Part shown: positions 5,919 through 11,116 of the stretch, in pieces
Position numbering within the stretch: position 1 is the first letter of the stretch
Layout: each line of letters starts with the position of its first letter
Source of the DNA: JAYWAM01 sp043782425
GTDB lineage: Bacteria > Pseudomonadota > Gammaproteobacteria > Burkholderiales > Usitatibacteraceae
Direction: 5' to 3'
DNA length: 14,577 bases
NCBI GenBank assembly: GCA_043782425.1
Contig: JAYWAM010000186.1
Coordinates: forward strand, 1 to 14,577
Program-made: the position numbers and the translations under genes
The notes under the pieces: generated by a model
What the model saw: the letters and a program-made list of their open reading frames with translations, nothing else
Databases searched by the model: none
Told to the model about the DNA's origin: nothing

Positions 5919-6256
5919 GTGCATGCTCCCGGCTGCGCTCGTATTTGAAATGCGCCTTCAACGACTTCCGTAAAGCTGCGCTCCTCGCGCAGGATAAAGC
6001 GCTTTTCACTGGCCATGGCGAAATTCGCGATGCCTTCTGCGTCGGTTTTCAACCGTACCCGGTAGGCCTCGTAAGTCGCGAGGCTGTCAAATGCGATCAA
6101 GCCCCAGGCGATATCGTTGCTGCCTTCGTGCGGGAGGAAATAGCCGAGCAAATTGCCACCGCAGCGCGGTATGATGCGCCCCCAGTTTTTCGCGTAGATG
6201 CAAAATTCCTCGCGCTGAAAGGGGTCGATCTGGTAGCGAATGAAACATGTGATCAT
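5915..6256 (-). CDS. NIPSNAP family protein
   Basis: A 113-residue protein of the NIPSNAP family, a dimeric alpha+beta barrel fold related to ABM proteins. The start at 6256 has AGGAG eight bases upstream. Typical elements are MITCFIRYQIDP at the start, FCIYAKNWGRIIPRCGGNLLGYFLPHEG in the centre and IAWGLIAFDSLATYEAYRVRL, ending in EERSFTEVVEG. No membrane segment or signal peptide is seen, so it is cytosolic. Biochemical roles of bacterial NIPSNAP proteins are poorly known; the pairing with ABM suggests handling of the same reactive small molecule. Its stop overlaps the ABM start (ATGA), giving coupled translation. Two palindromes lie just upstream of its start, in the gap separating it from the regulator gene. 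Confidence 0.9.
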   Translation of the reverse strand: MITCFIRYQIDPFQREEFCIYAKNWGRIIPRCGGNLLGYFLPHEGSNDIAWGLIAFDSLATYEAYRVRLKTDAEGIANFAMASEKRFILREERSFTEVVEGAFQIRAQPGACT

Positions 6257-6288
6257 CGTGATTGCTCCTGGGTGAAAGGGACGGGAAT

Positions 6289-6307
6289 CAACAATAGCGC
6301 ATTGTTG
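6289..6307. promoter_or_regulatory. Palindrome CAACAAT-N5-ATTGTTG upstream of NIPSNAP
   Basis: Perfect 7-base arms (6289-6295 and 6301-6307) lie 33 bases upstream of the NIPSNAP start, where a repressor site or 5' UTR element would be. With the next palindrome (6315-6330) it forms a pair just downstream of the ArsR-like regulator gene. I infer that they may be its operators; no binding evidence exists. Confidence 0.45.
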
Positions 6308-6314
6308 TGTGCCA

Positions 6315-6330
6315 ATGTTTCATCAAACAT
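6315..6330. promoter_or_regulatory. Palindrome ATGTTT-CATC-AAACAT upstream of NIPSNAP
   Basis: Perfect 6-base arms around four bases. It lies seven bases from the preceding palindrome. On the minus strand, TTGACG at about 6357-6352 could be a -35 for a promoter in this gap, but its -10 is poor. Its core GTTTCATCAAAC differs by one base from the GTTTCATGAAAC in the LysR/GST region. Confidence 0.4.
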
Positions 6331-6362
6331 CGAAGTATTTACAACACGTCAAATATCGTCCT

Positions 6363-6382
6363 CATCGGCGCACACATCGGCG
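6363..6382. repeat. Short direct repeat CATCGGCG x2
   Basis: CATCGGCG occurs at 6363-6370 and 6375-6382 with a CACA spacer. It lies in the 184-bp gap between the regulator and NIPSNAP genes, close to the palindromes. It could be a tandem protein-binding site or chance. Confidence 0.3.
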
Positions 6383-6440
6383 ATTAAACAAAATGGCCAA
6401 TAATGGATCGCCACGTTGCACAAGAGGCGCCTCATGTACC

Positions 6441-7178
6441 TCAATCGCCGGGGGCATTATATTTTTCCGCTGCTGTCACAACGGAACCCGATGTCGGCGC
6501 AAACAAGCATGCCAGTATCTTCCGCCCTGTAGCCGTCACTCGCAATGCACGCGAATCGGCGACCCGGGTGAGCCAGCCCTTGGCGATGAACTGATCCAGC
6601 AGCGCGCCAGCCAACGCTCCCGCAAGATGATCGCGCCGCTCTGACCAGTCCAAACAAGGATAGGCGTAACGCCGGATATTTTGCGGCGGCGCTTCAGCTT
6701 CCACCCCGATCGAATGCAGCCACACACGACCGGCTTCGCTTAGCCGGTAGTGCCCTTCTTCTGGCGTGATGTATTGATGCGCTATCAGCGCATCGAGGAG
6801 GTTGACGCCAAGCTCTCCGGCGATGTGTCCATAACAACTGCGCGCCTGCTTCAGCGGCTGATACGCACCACGTGACCATTTGTCAGACAGGGCATTGCGT
6901 TCGGCCAGCAGCGATAACGCTTCCAGCGCGTGCGCGACATCGCCATCGGCGAGCCGGTAATAGCGATGCCGCCCTTGTACGCGCACCACAACCATTTCGG
7001 CTTCGATCAGTTTAGCCAAATGCGAGCTGGCGGTTTGCGGCGTAACCCCCGCGGCGCGCGCGATTTCACCGGCTGCGAAGTAATTGCCGCCAAGCAGCAC
7101 GGCCAACATGCGCGCGCGCGTAGGGTCGCCAATCATTGAGGCAATGCGCGCAAAACGCGGCTCTGGCGTTGTCCTCAT
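6441..7178 (-). CDS. ArsR-like winged-helix transcriptional regulator with C-terminal domain
   Basis: A 245-residue regulator. The frame is open further upstream (to 7268), but the ATG at 7178 (MRTTPEPRFARIASMIGD) is where ArsR-family sequence begins, and the earlier part lies over the truncated ABM gene. Residues 8-90 are the ArsR-type wHTH: DPTRARMLAVLLGGNYFAAGEIA, the recognition region GVTPQTASSHLAKLIEAEMV, and the wing VRVQGRHRYYRLADGDV. The long C-terminal part (100-245) carries HYRLSEAGRVWLHSIG and LRVTATGRKIL segments and is probably for dimerisation or ligand binding. No CXC metal motif is seen in the DNA-binding part, so metal sensing is unlikely. Its ATG overlaps the truncated ABM stop (ATGA). 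Confidence 0.9.
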   Translation of the reverse strand: MRTTPEPRFARIASMIGDPTRARMLAVLLGGNYFAAGEIARAAGVTPQTASSHLAKLIEAEMVVVRVQGRHRYYRLADGDVAHALEALSLLAERNALSDKWSRGAYQPLKQARSCYGHIAGELGVNLLDALIAHQYITPEEGHYRLSEAGRVWLHSIGVEAEAPPQNIRRYAYPCLDWSERRDHLAGALAGALLDQFIAKGWLTRVADSRALRVTATGRKILACLFAPTSGSVVTAAEKYNAPGD

Positions 7179-7306
7179 CCGTTTCCACCGCGAACCGAGA
7201 CAAATCCATTGATCAATTCGAGGGCGGGCTTCAGACGGGCTGCAATTTCCAGATACTCCTGCAAACATGCGCTACGCGGGATCACTTCAAAAATAACCGC
7301 AATCAT
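7175..7306 (-). pseudogene. Truncated ABM-family paralogue (43 codons)
   Basis: On the minus strand, ATG at 7306 to TGA at 7175 encodes 43 residues beginning MIAVIFEVIPRS and continuing EYLEIAARLKPALELINGFVSV. This aligns without gaps to the intact ABM (MIAVIFEAKTNA, DYLDAAAVLRPQLNDFDGFISI). It then ends abruptly as RGGNG, so the second half, with the conserved SFWRDEEAV region, is missing. The start overlaps the hydrolase stop (ATGA) and the stop overlaps the regulator start (ATGA), so a deletion appears to have joined its middle to the regulator. It cannot form the normal dimer barrel. Confidence 0.8.
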
Positions 7307-8301
7307 GACTGCCTATCCACGAGAAATTCGTTGACGGCGCGATACAACTTGTCGCGATTTTCTTCCAGGTGCAGCAAATGTGTGCCTTTGGCGATTTTAC
7401 GATCTTGTTTGATAAGCGCACCGGCCTCGCTGAGCAGACGCGCAGCATCAGCATCAGTGCAAAGCGAATCCCATTCGCCGCGCACGATCAGTAGCGGCGC
7501 GATGATGCGCTGCGGATCATAGAGCGCTGATCCTGTCCAGGCCGCCTGTAAATCGGCGATTGGCCCAAGCGGCGTTTTTACGGCTGGCGGCGTGCGCGTG
7601 GCGCTTTGCAGATCGGATGCCAGGTATTCCCGACTCCACTGCTCAATGTGCCGATCCAGCAGCACCTGTGGATGACCGCGCGGCACGTCCTCAACGAAGC
7701 GCCGGTATTGCTCCCATATCGTCAGGTTGCGATATTCGGGTAGTGCTGGCGTAGCGATTTGCAAATTGCGCCGCACCACCGGCGCAAAAAATACCAGCTT
7801 GCCTACTCGATCCTGATGTTCCGCGGCGTAGAGACCGGCCGCGATGGTCCCCCAGGAATGCGCTATCAAGTGCACTGCGCGCGCGCCGTTACGCGCGCGG
7901 ATCGCTTCGATAACCTCTGCGATTTGCCGCGCGGCGATCACGCTACGGCCTGGCGGCCCGCTGCTAGCCGCCGTCTCTGCATAACGTCCCGAATGGCCAT
8001 AGCCCGCAAAGTCAAAGCCCCACGCATTAAATCCAGCGTCGTTCAGTTCACCGGCCCAGGAGCGGCCATCGAAGCGAAAAAATACCGATACGTCGGAAGG
8101 AAAAGTTGCGCCATGGATGTAAAGTACGTCACCAATATTCTGTTGCGCGCGCTGTGACGTCGGCTGCGTGCGAACATGAAGCGCGGGAATATCCTCAGTT
8201 GCGGGTAAGCGCAAAACCCGGTCGTGCTGCGCAGCGGCTGTGGCAGGCATGACGCCAAGAGCAAGGCTGGCGGCAACGGGCAGATAGAAAATAGGCGGCA
8301 T
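7303..8301 (-). CDS. Exported alpha/beta-fold hydrolase
   Basis: A 332-residue hydrolase with an N-terminal signal peptide (MPPIFYLPVAASLALGVMPATAAAQ, likely cleaved near Ala24), so it acts in the periplasm or outside. I choose the ATG at 8301, which has GAGG seven bases upstream, over a TTG at 8316. The fold markers are the oxyanion strand YIHGATF at 61-67, WGFDFAGYGHSG at 94-105 and the nucleophile elbow IAHSWG with Ser149; Asp278 (GEWDSL) and His308 (KGTHLLHLEE) are the expected acid and histidine. The elbow has Ala in place of the first Gly of GxSxG, which occurs in some active members. It likely cleaves an ester, lactone or C-C bond; the substrate is unknown. It heads the minus-strand unit and its stop overlaps the truncated ABM start. 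Confidence 0.92.
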   Translation of the reverse strand: MPPIFYLPVAASLALGVMPATAAAQHDRVLRLPATEDIPALHVRTQPTSQRAQQNIGDVLYIHGATFPSDVSVFFRFDGRSWAGELNDAGFNAWGFDFAGYGHSGRYAETAASSGPPGRSVIAARQIAEVIEAIRARNGARAVHLIAHSWGTIAAGLYAAEHQDRVGKLVFFAPVVRRNLQIATPALPEYRNLTIWEQYRRFVEDVPRGHPQVLLDRHIEQWSREYLASDLQSATRTPPAVKTPLGPIADLQAAWTGSALYDPQRIIAPLLIVRGEWDSLCTDADAARLLSEAGALIKQDRKIAKGTHLLHLEENRDKLYRAVNEFLVDRQS

Positions 8302-8480
8302 GTTTGACCTCGGCAAAATGTAGTGTAGCCATATTAACGCTGTGGCTCATACCATTGCTTCGACATGGATCGAAGTGAAGCGCAAAGCGGGGAGAAGGGT
8401 ATATTTGCTTGGAGTGTGATTCAAACTGATGCGGCATATTTCCAATTTCTGATAAAAGCGTGAATAAATTCGCCTTATCT

Positions 8481-8506
8481 GTCATTCCCGCGAAAGCGGG
8501 AATCCA
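8481..8506. repeat. GCGAAAGC hairpin repeat, copy 2
   Basis: GTCATTCCCGCGAAAGCGGG followed by AATCCA: a palindromic stem (ATTCCCGC/GCGGGAAT) with a GAAA loop. It has the same family and orientation as copy 1 at 2785-2812. It forms an inverted pair with copy 3, 18 bases away, so the two could fold into a longer cruciform or stem. Confidence 0.7.
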
Positions 8507-8524
8507 TGTTCTGCTAGCAAAAAA

Positions 8525-8550
8525 TGGTTCCCCGTTTTCGCGGGGATGAC
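8525..8550. repeat. GCGAAAGC-type hairpin repeat, copy 3 (inverted)
   Basis: Read on the minus strand this is GTCATCCCCGCGAAAACGGG followed by GAACCA, differing from copy 2 at a few positions. On the plus strand the CCCCG/CGGGG stem is followed seven bases later by TTTTTT (8553-8558), so it could act as a weak intrinsic terminator ahead of the SDR gene. Confidence 0.65.
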
Positions 8551-8644
8551 AGTTTTTTGAGGTTCTTGAATTCGTTTCACATCAGTTTGAAGCGCACCCA
8601 TTTTCTTGTTCGTTGTAGAGCAAAGAAAAAACTACGGAGACAAC

Positions 8645-9565
8645 ATGTCGATTCTCGGATTTTTCAAAGGTAACGGAAAGAGCGGCTTCGGTTACAACTC
8701 CACCACTACGGATGTCACTTCTGGCCTCGATCTTTCTGATCGCACCATCCTCGTCACCGGTTGCAACGCCGGGCTGGGCCAGGAAACCCTGGGCGCCCTG
8801 TGCGCCCGTGGGGCGAGGGTGATCGGAGCAGCGCGCACGCTCGATAAGGCGGCTGCGGCATGCGCTCTAGTGTCAAGCAAGGCCCTGCCCGTGGCTTGCG
8901 ATCTTTCCGAGCCAGCGTCAGTGCGCGCCGCCGTGGAAGGCGTAAAGCAGATGGGCTACGCGCTCGACGCCATCATCGCTAACGCCGGCATCATGGCGCC
9001 GCCGCAGTTGCAGCAGAAGTACGGCTACGAACTGCAATTCTTCACCAACCATGTCGGACATCACTTGCTGATTACCGGGCTGCTCGGCCAGCTAGCCGAC
9101 AGAGGCCGGGTTGTGATGCTCGGCAGCAGCCTGCACCGCCGCGCGCCGCGTGAAGGCATAGAGTTCGAGAATCTTTCCGGAGAGAAAGGCTACGCTGCGT
9201 GGAGCGCGTATGGCCAGTCCAAACTGGCGAACCTTCTTTTTGCGCGACACCTCGCGACGCGGCTGCCCAAGCCAGAACAAACCGCCAACGCCGTACATCC
9301 TGGCGTCATAGCCACCAACTTGCAGCGCCATCTCGGCGCTGGCGCGCGTGTCGCATTCTCTGTTATTGAGCCGCTGCTGCTCAAGAATATTGCACAAGGC
9401 GCCGCCACCCAGTGCTACGTTGCAGTTCATCCGGCGACAGCTTCGATTCGTGGCGCGTACTTTGCCGACTGTAACGTCGCCCAAGCTAGCAAGCACGCGC
9501 AGGACACGGCGCTTGCAGAAAAACTCTGGGAGAAGACTGAAGAAATCGTTGTGGGCTTGCCATAG
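8645..9565 (+). CDS. Short-chain dehydrogenase/reductase (retinol dehydrogenase/WWOX-like)
   Basis: A 306-residue classical SDR. The start at 8645 has CGGAGA five bases upstream; the frame is open to 8606 but that part is non-coding. The Rossmann nucleotide-binding motif TGCNAGLG is at residues 38-45, NAGIM at 113-117, the catalytic serine in LGSSLHRR (Ser161/162), and Tyr189-x3-Lys193 in AYGQSKLANLLFARHLA. VHPGVIATNL around residue 230 is typical of the retinol-dehydrogenase-like subgroup. A 25-residue N-terminal extension precedes the first strand, and there is no signal peptide. It uses NAD(P)H to interconvert a carbonyl and an alcohol; the substrate is unknown. It diverges from the hydrolase unit across repeat element B and seems monocistronic. 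Confidence 0.93.
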   Translation: MSILGFFKGNGKSGFGYNSTTTDVTSGLDLSDRTILVTGCNAGLGQETLGALCARGARVIGAARTLDKAAAACALVSSKALPVACDLSEPASVRAAVEGVKQMGYALDAIIANAGIMAPPQLQQKYGYELQFFTNHVGHHLLITGLLGQLADRGRVVMLGSSLHRRAPREGIEFENLSGEKGYAAWSAYGQSKLANLLFARHLATRLPKPEQTANAVHPGVIATNLQRHLGAGARVAFSVIEPLLLKNIAQGAATQCYVAVHPATASIRGAYFADCNVAQASKHAQDTALAEKLWEKTEEIVVGLP

Positions 9566-9572
9566 TCTAGGA

Positions 9573-9627
9573 GACTGTCGCCGTAACTTATCAGTTAACG
9601 ATTGCCCAAAGCACGGGAGCGACAGTC
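9573..9627. repeat. Inverted repeat GACTGTCGC...GCGACAGTC after the SDR gene
   Basis: Perfect 9-base arms at 9573-9581 and 9619-9627 separated by 37 bases, beginning eight bases after the SDR stop. No T run follows, so it is a poor intrinsic terminator. It could be a structured mRNA 3' end or the remains of an element. Confidence 0.4.
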
Positions 9628-9630
9628 AAG

Positions 9631-9659
9631 TATACTAATCTGGTTGACAACTTAGTATA
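9631..9659. promoter_or_regulatory. Inverted repeat TATACTAA-N13-TTAGTATA around a TTGACA box
   Basis: Perfect 8-base arms flank TTGACA (9644-9649). This looks like a -35 box inside an operator, in front of the decayed nucleotidyltransferase, but no good -10 is seen at the correct distance. It is possibly the relic of the control region of whatever gene once lay here. Confidence 0.35.
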
Positions 9660-9670
9660 ACTTTATACAC

Positions 9671-10119
9671 ATCGGTACGTACGCCTTCCTCGCCTACGGC
9701 AACATGCTCGGCGTAAGTTGGGGCGCGGCGGCGACACGCATTTCGAGCATCCGCAATTGCATATCACATTGCAGCCGCTCAAATTTATGGAGTTCTCTCT
9801 GGAAAATGTCGAGCAGGCGGCGTTGCTTTCGACTGCCGGTGTGGTGCTTGCCAATGTCCCCCCACCCTGCCCGCTTTGCCTTGCACAAGCTGATCGTTTA
9901 TGGCGAGCGCGCAGGCGGCATGCCTGCTGGGCGCCTTCAAACTGCATCGCACATGGGAAGTTGAGGAAGCATGGGCGGATCTGGCGGCGCGCGGGAAAGG
10001 CTGGATCGACGGGGCGCGCCGGGCTAGACGCACTAGAACGATTCGCACCTGAACTCGAAGCCGTCGCGTGGCTGGATGCGAAACGCAAGGGCAAGCGAAA
10101 ATCACCGCGCAAAACATGA
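9671..10119 (+). pseudogene. Decayed GSU2403-type nucleotidyltransferase gene
   Basis: No single frame spans this stretch, but pieces in successive frames match one family from memory: nucleotidyltransferase-fold proteins of the GSU2403 type. In order: IGTYAFLAYGNMLGV (9671 onward); then FEHPQLHITLQPLKFMEFSL and TAGVVLANVP (about 9741-9860); then HPARFALHKLIVYGERAGG; then LLGAFKLHRTWEVEEAWADL and GKGWIDGARR; then GLDALERFAPELEAVAWLD to the stop at 10117-10119. That requires at least four frame changes plus an internal deletion near 9735, where the DxD-containing region expected after the first piece is missing. The 5' end is also absent. Intact relatives are around twice this length. It is non-functional whatever its original role. 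Confidence 0.72.
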
Positions 10120-10168
10120 GACTCTAAGATGTTGTGTGCTCCTCATAACCTAGCTACAGGAGAAAACC

Positions 10169-10272
10169 ATGTTCGAAACAAGCGCCGCCCAGGCCCGCAG
10201 GCGATGAGCCGGGTGATCGCGCCGCGAAGTTGTCACGCAATTACGCAATTCTCAATAGGAGCAAAACCATGA
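10169..10272 (+). other. Two tiny linked ORFs leading into the copper chaperone gene
   Basis: ATG at 10169, preceded by CAGGAGAAAACC, encodes MFETSAAQARRR and stops at 10205-10207. An ATG at 10204 overlaps that stop (ATGA) and encodes MSRVIAPRSCHAITQFSIG plus three residues, stopping at 10270-10272, which overlaps the PCu(A)C ATG at 10269 (ATGA). This forms an unbroken reinitiation chain. They may be leader peptides, remnants of a deleted gene, or chance. Confidence 0.35.
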
Positions 10273-10721
10273 AACGCCTCTTAATCACCGCTGTCGCATT
10301 GATCCTCACCGTGCACACTTCTCTCGCCCTCGCAGCCGATGGCATCAAAGTCTACGACATTTGGACCACGCCCACCGTGCCCGGCGCGAGCGTGGCTGCG
10401 GCTTACATGCACATCAAAAGCGCCAAGCCGGTGAAACTGGTGAACGTCGAATCGCCGCTTGCGGGCGTCACTGAAATTCATCTGATGGATATGCAAGACG
10501 GCATTATGAGAATGCGCGCCGTCGATGGCGTCGAAGTGCTGCCAAAACAAGTGGTCGAGCTCAAGCCTGGCGGGTATCACGTCATGCTCATGATGCTTAA
10601 ACAGCCAGTTAAGAAAGGTGACAAAGTGCCGCTGACCTTGACCTTTGAGGATGCCGCCAGGAAGCAGACGATTATGAAGGTTAACGCCAAGGCGCGCGTC
10701 AGGGAATCGAGTGACCACTAG
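10269..10721 (+). CDS. PCu(A)C-family periplasmic copper chaperone
   Basis: A 150-residue protein with AGGAG at 10257-10261 before the ATG at 10269. Residues 1-23 form a Sec signal peptide (MKRLLITAVALILTVHTSLALA), so it is periplasmic. The copper site of the family (His, a Met about ten residues on, then a His-x-Met) is present as His71 in TEIHLMDMQ, Met82 in MRMRAV, and His104/Met106 in PGGYHVMLM, with the canonical 21-residue spacing between Met82 and His104. These proteins bind Cu(I) and deliver it to cytochrome oxidase CuA, often with Sco partners. A Sco gene is not in the window; a small membrane protein follows. Confidence 0.92.
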   Translation: MKRLLITAVALILTVHTSLALAADGIKVYDIWTTPTVPGASVAAAYMHIKSAKPVKLVNVESPLAGVTEIHLMDMQDGIMRMRAVDGVEVLPKQVVELKPGGYHVMLMMLKQPVKKGDKVPLTLTFEDAARKQTIMKVNAKARVRESSDH

Positions 10722-10747
10722 CGTTAAATCTTGATTTTCTCCGCCCT

Positions 10748-11029
10748 GTGTGGCTAGCCGATCTTGCCGCGTTGTTCGCGGCGTATTGCACTGCTGCGCT
10801 GATTCTGCTCGTGGGCCAACATGCAGTAATCAGCTCGCGCCCGGCGCGGCGCTGGCTGCCGCTGCTGTGCGCCATCAGCCTCGGGGTACTGGTCGCGGTG
10901 ATGTTGCAGGCGCGTTATTGGTCGCTAGTTCGTCTGGCGCATCCCGCGTGGTTTGTTCCTGGCATTGCACTCGCTTTGCTGCTTGCCCTGCTTTTGCCTG
11001 ACGTGCTGCGCGCCGAGTTTGCGCGGTAG
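10748..11029 (+). CDS. Small integral membrane protein of unknown function
   Basis: A 93-residue very hydrophobic protein beginning 26 bp after the copper chaperone gene. The only start in this frame is GTG at 10748, with no clear ribosome binding site, so the start is uncertain. Three membrane helices are predicted by eye: about 5-24 (LAALFAAYCTAALILLVG), 37-55 (LPLLCAISLGVLVAVML) and 68-84 (FVPGIALALLLALLLP), joined by short basic loops (SSRPARR). No metal-binding motif is obvious. Close spacing and shared strand suggest co-transcription with the copper chaperone gene and perhaps a role in copper or respiratory-chain assembly, which is inference only. Confidence 0.6.
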   Translation: MWLADLAALFAAYCTAALILLVGQHAVISSRPARRWLPLLCAISLGVLVAVMLQARYWSLVRLAHPAWFVPGIALALLLALLLPDVLRAEFAR

Positions 11030-11041
11030 CGGGCTGGTGTT

Positions 11042-11087
11042 ACGTCTGAGCGGCAGTGCTGAGATTCTGCCGGTCACACAGACGTTT
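11042..11087. terminator. Long hairpin between convergent genes, likely bidirectional terminator
   Basis: ACGTCTG (11042-11048) pairs with CAGACGT (11079-11085), and inside it CGGCAG (11051-11056) pairs with CTGCCG (11067-11072) around a ten-base loop. The stem ends in a short T run. It separates the plus-strand membrane-protein gene (ends 11029) from the minus-strand beta-helix gene (ends 11117), as a shared terminator should. The T run is short, so efficiency is uncertain. Confidence 0.55.
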
Positions 11088-11116
11088 CAACATCGCTTTC
11101 GGCAGATGTGAAAGCG

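Larger units (their letters stand above)
8412..8599. mobile_element. MITE-like inverted-repeat element, copy B (188 bp)
   Basis: Begins GAGTGTGATTCAAACTGATG (8412-8431, arm continuing to 8434) and ends with the reverse complement of a near-identical arm (8577-8599). The arms match copy A's in most positions, with a core ATTCAAACTGATG or its equivalent. Flanks are TTTGCTTG (8404-8411) and TTTTCTTG (8601-8608), seven of eight identical, a possible degenerate target duplication. The interior is unlike copy A's: it holds two inverted hairpin repeats. It fills most of the 343-bp divergent gap between the hydrolase and SDR genes, so it may carry their promoters. Confidence 0.6.
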
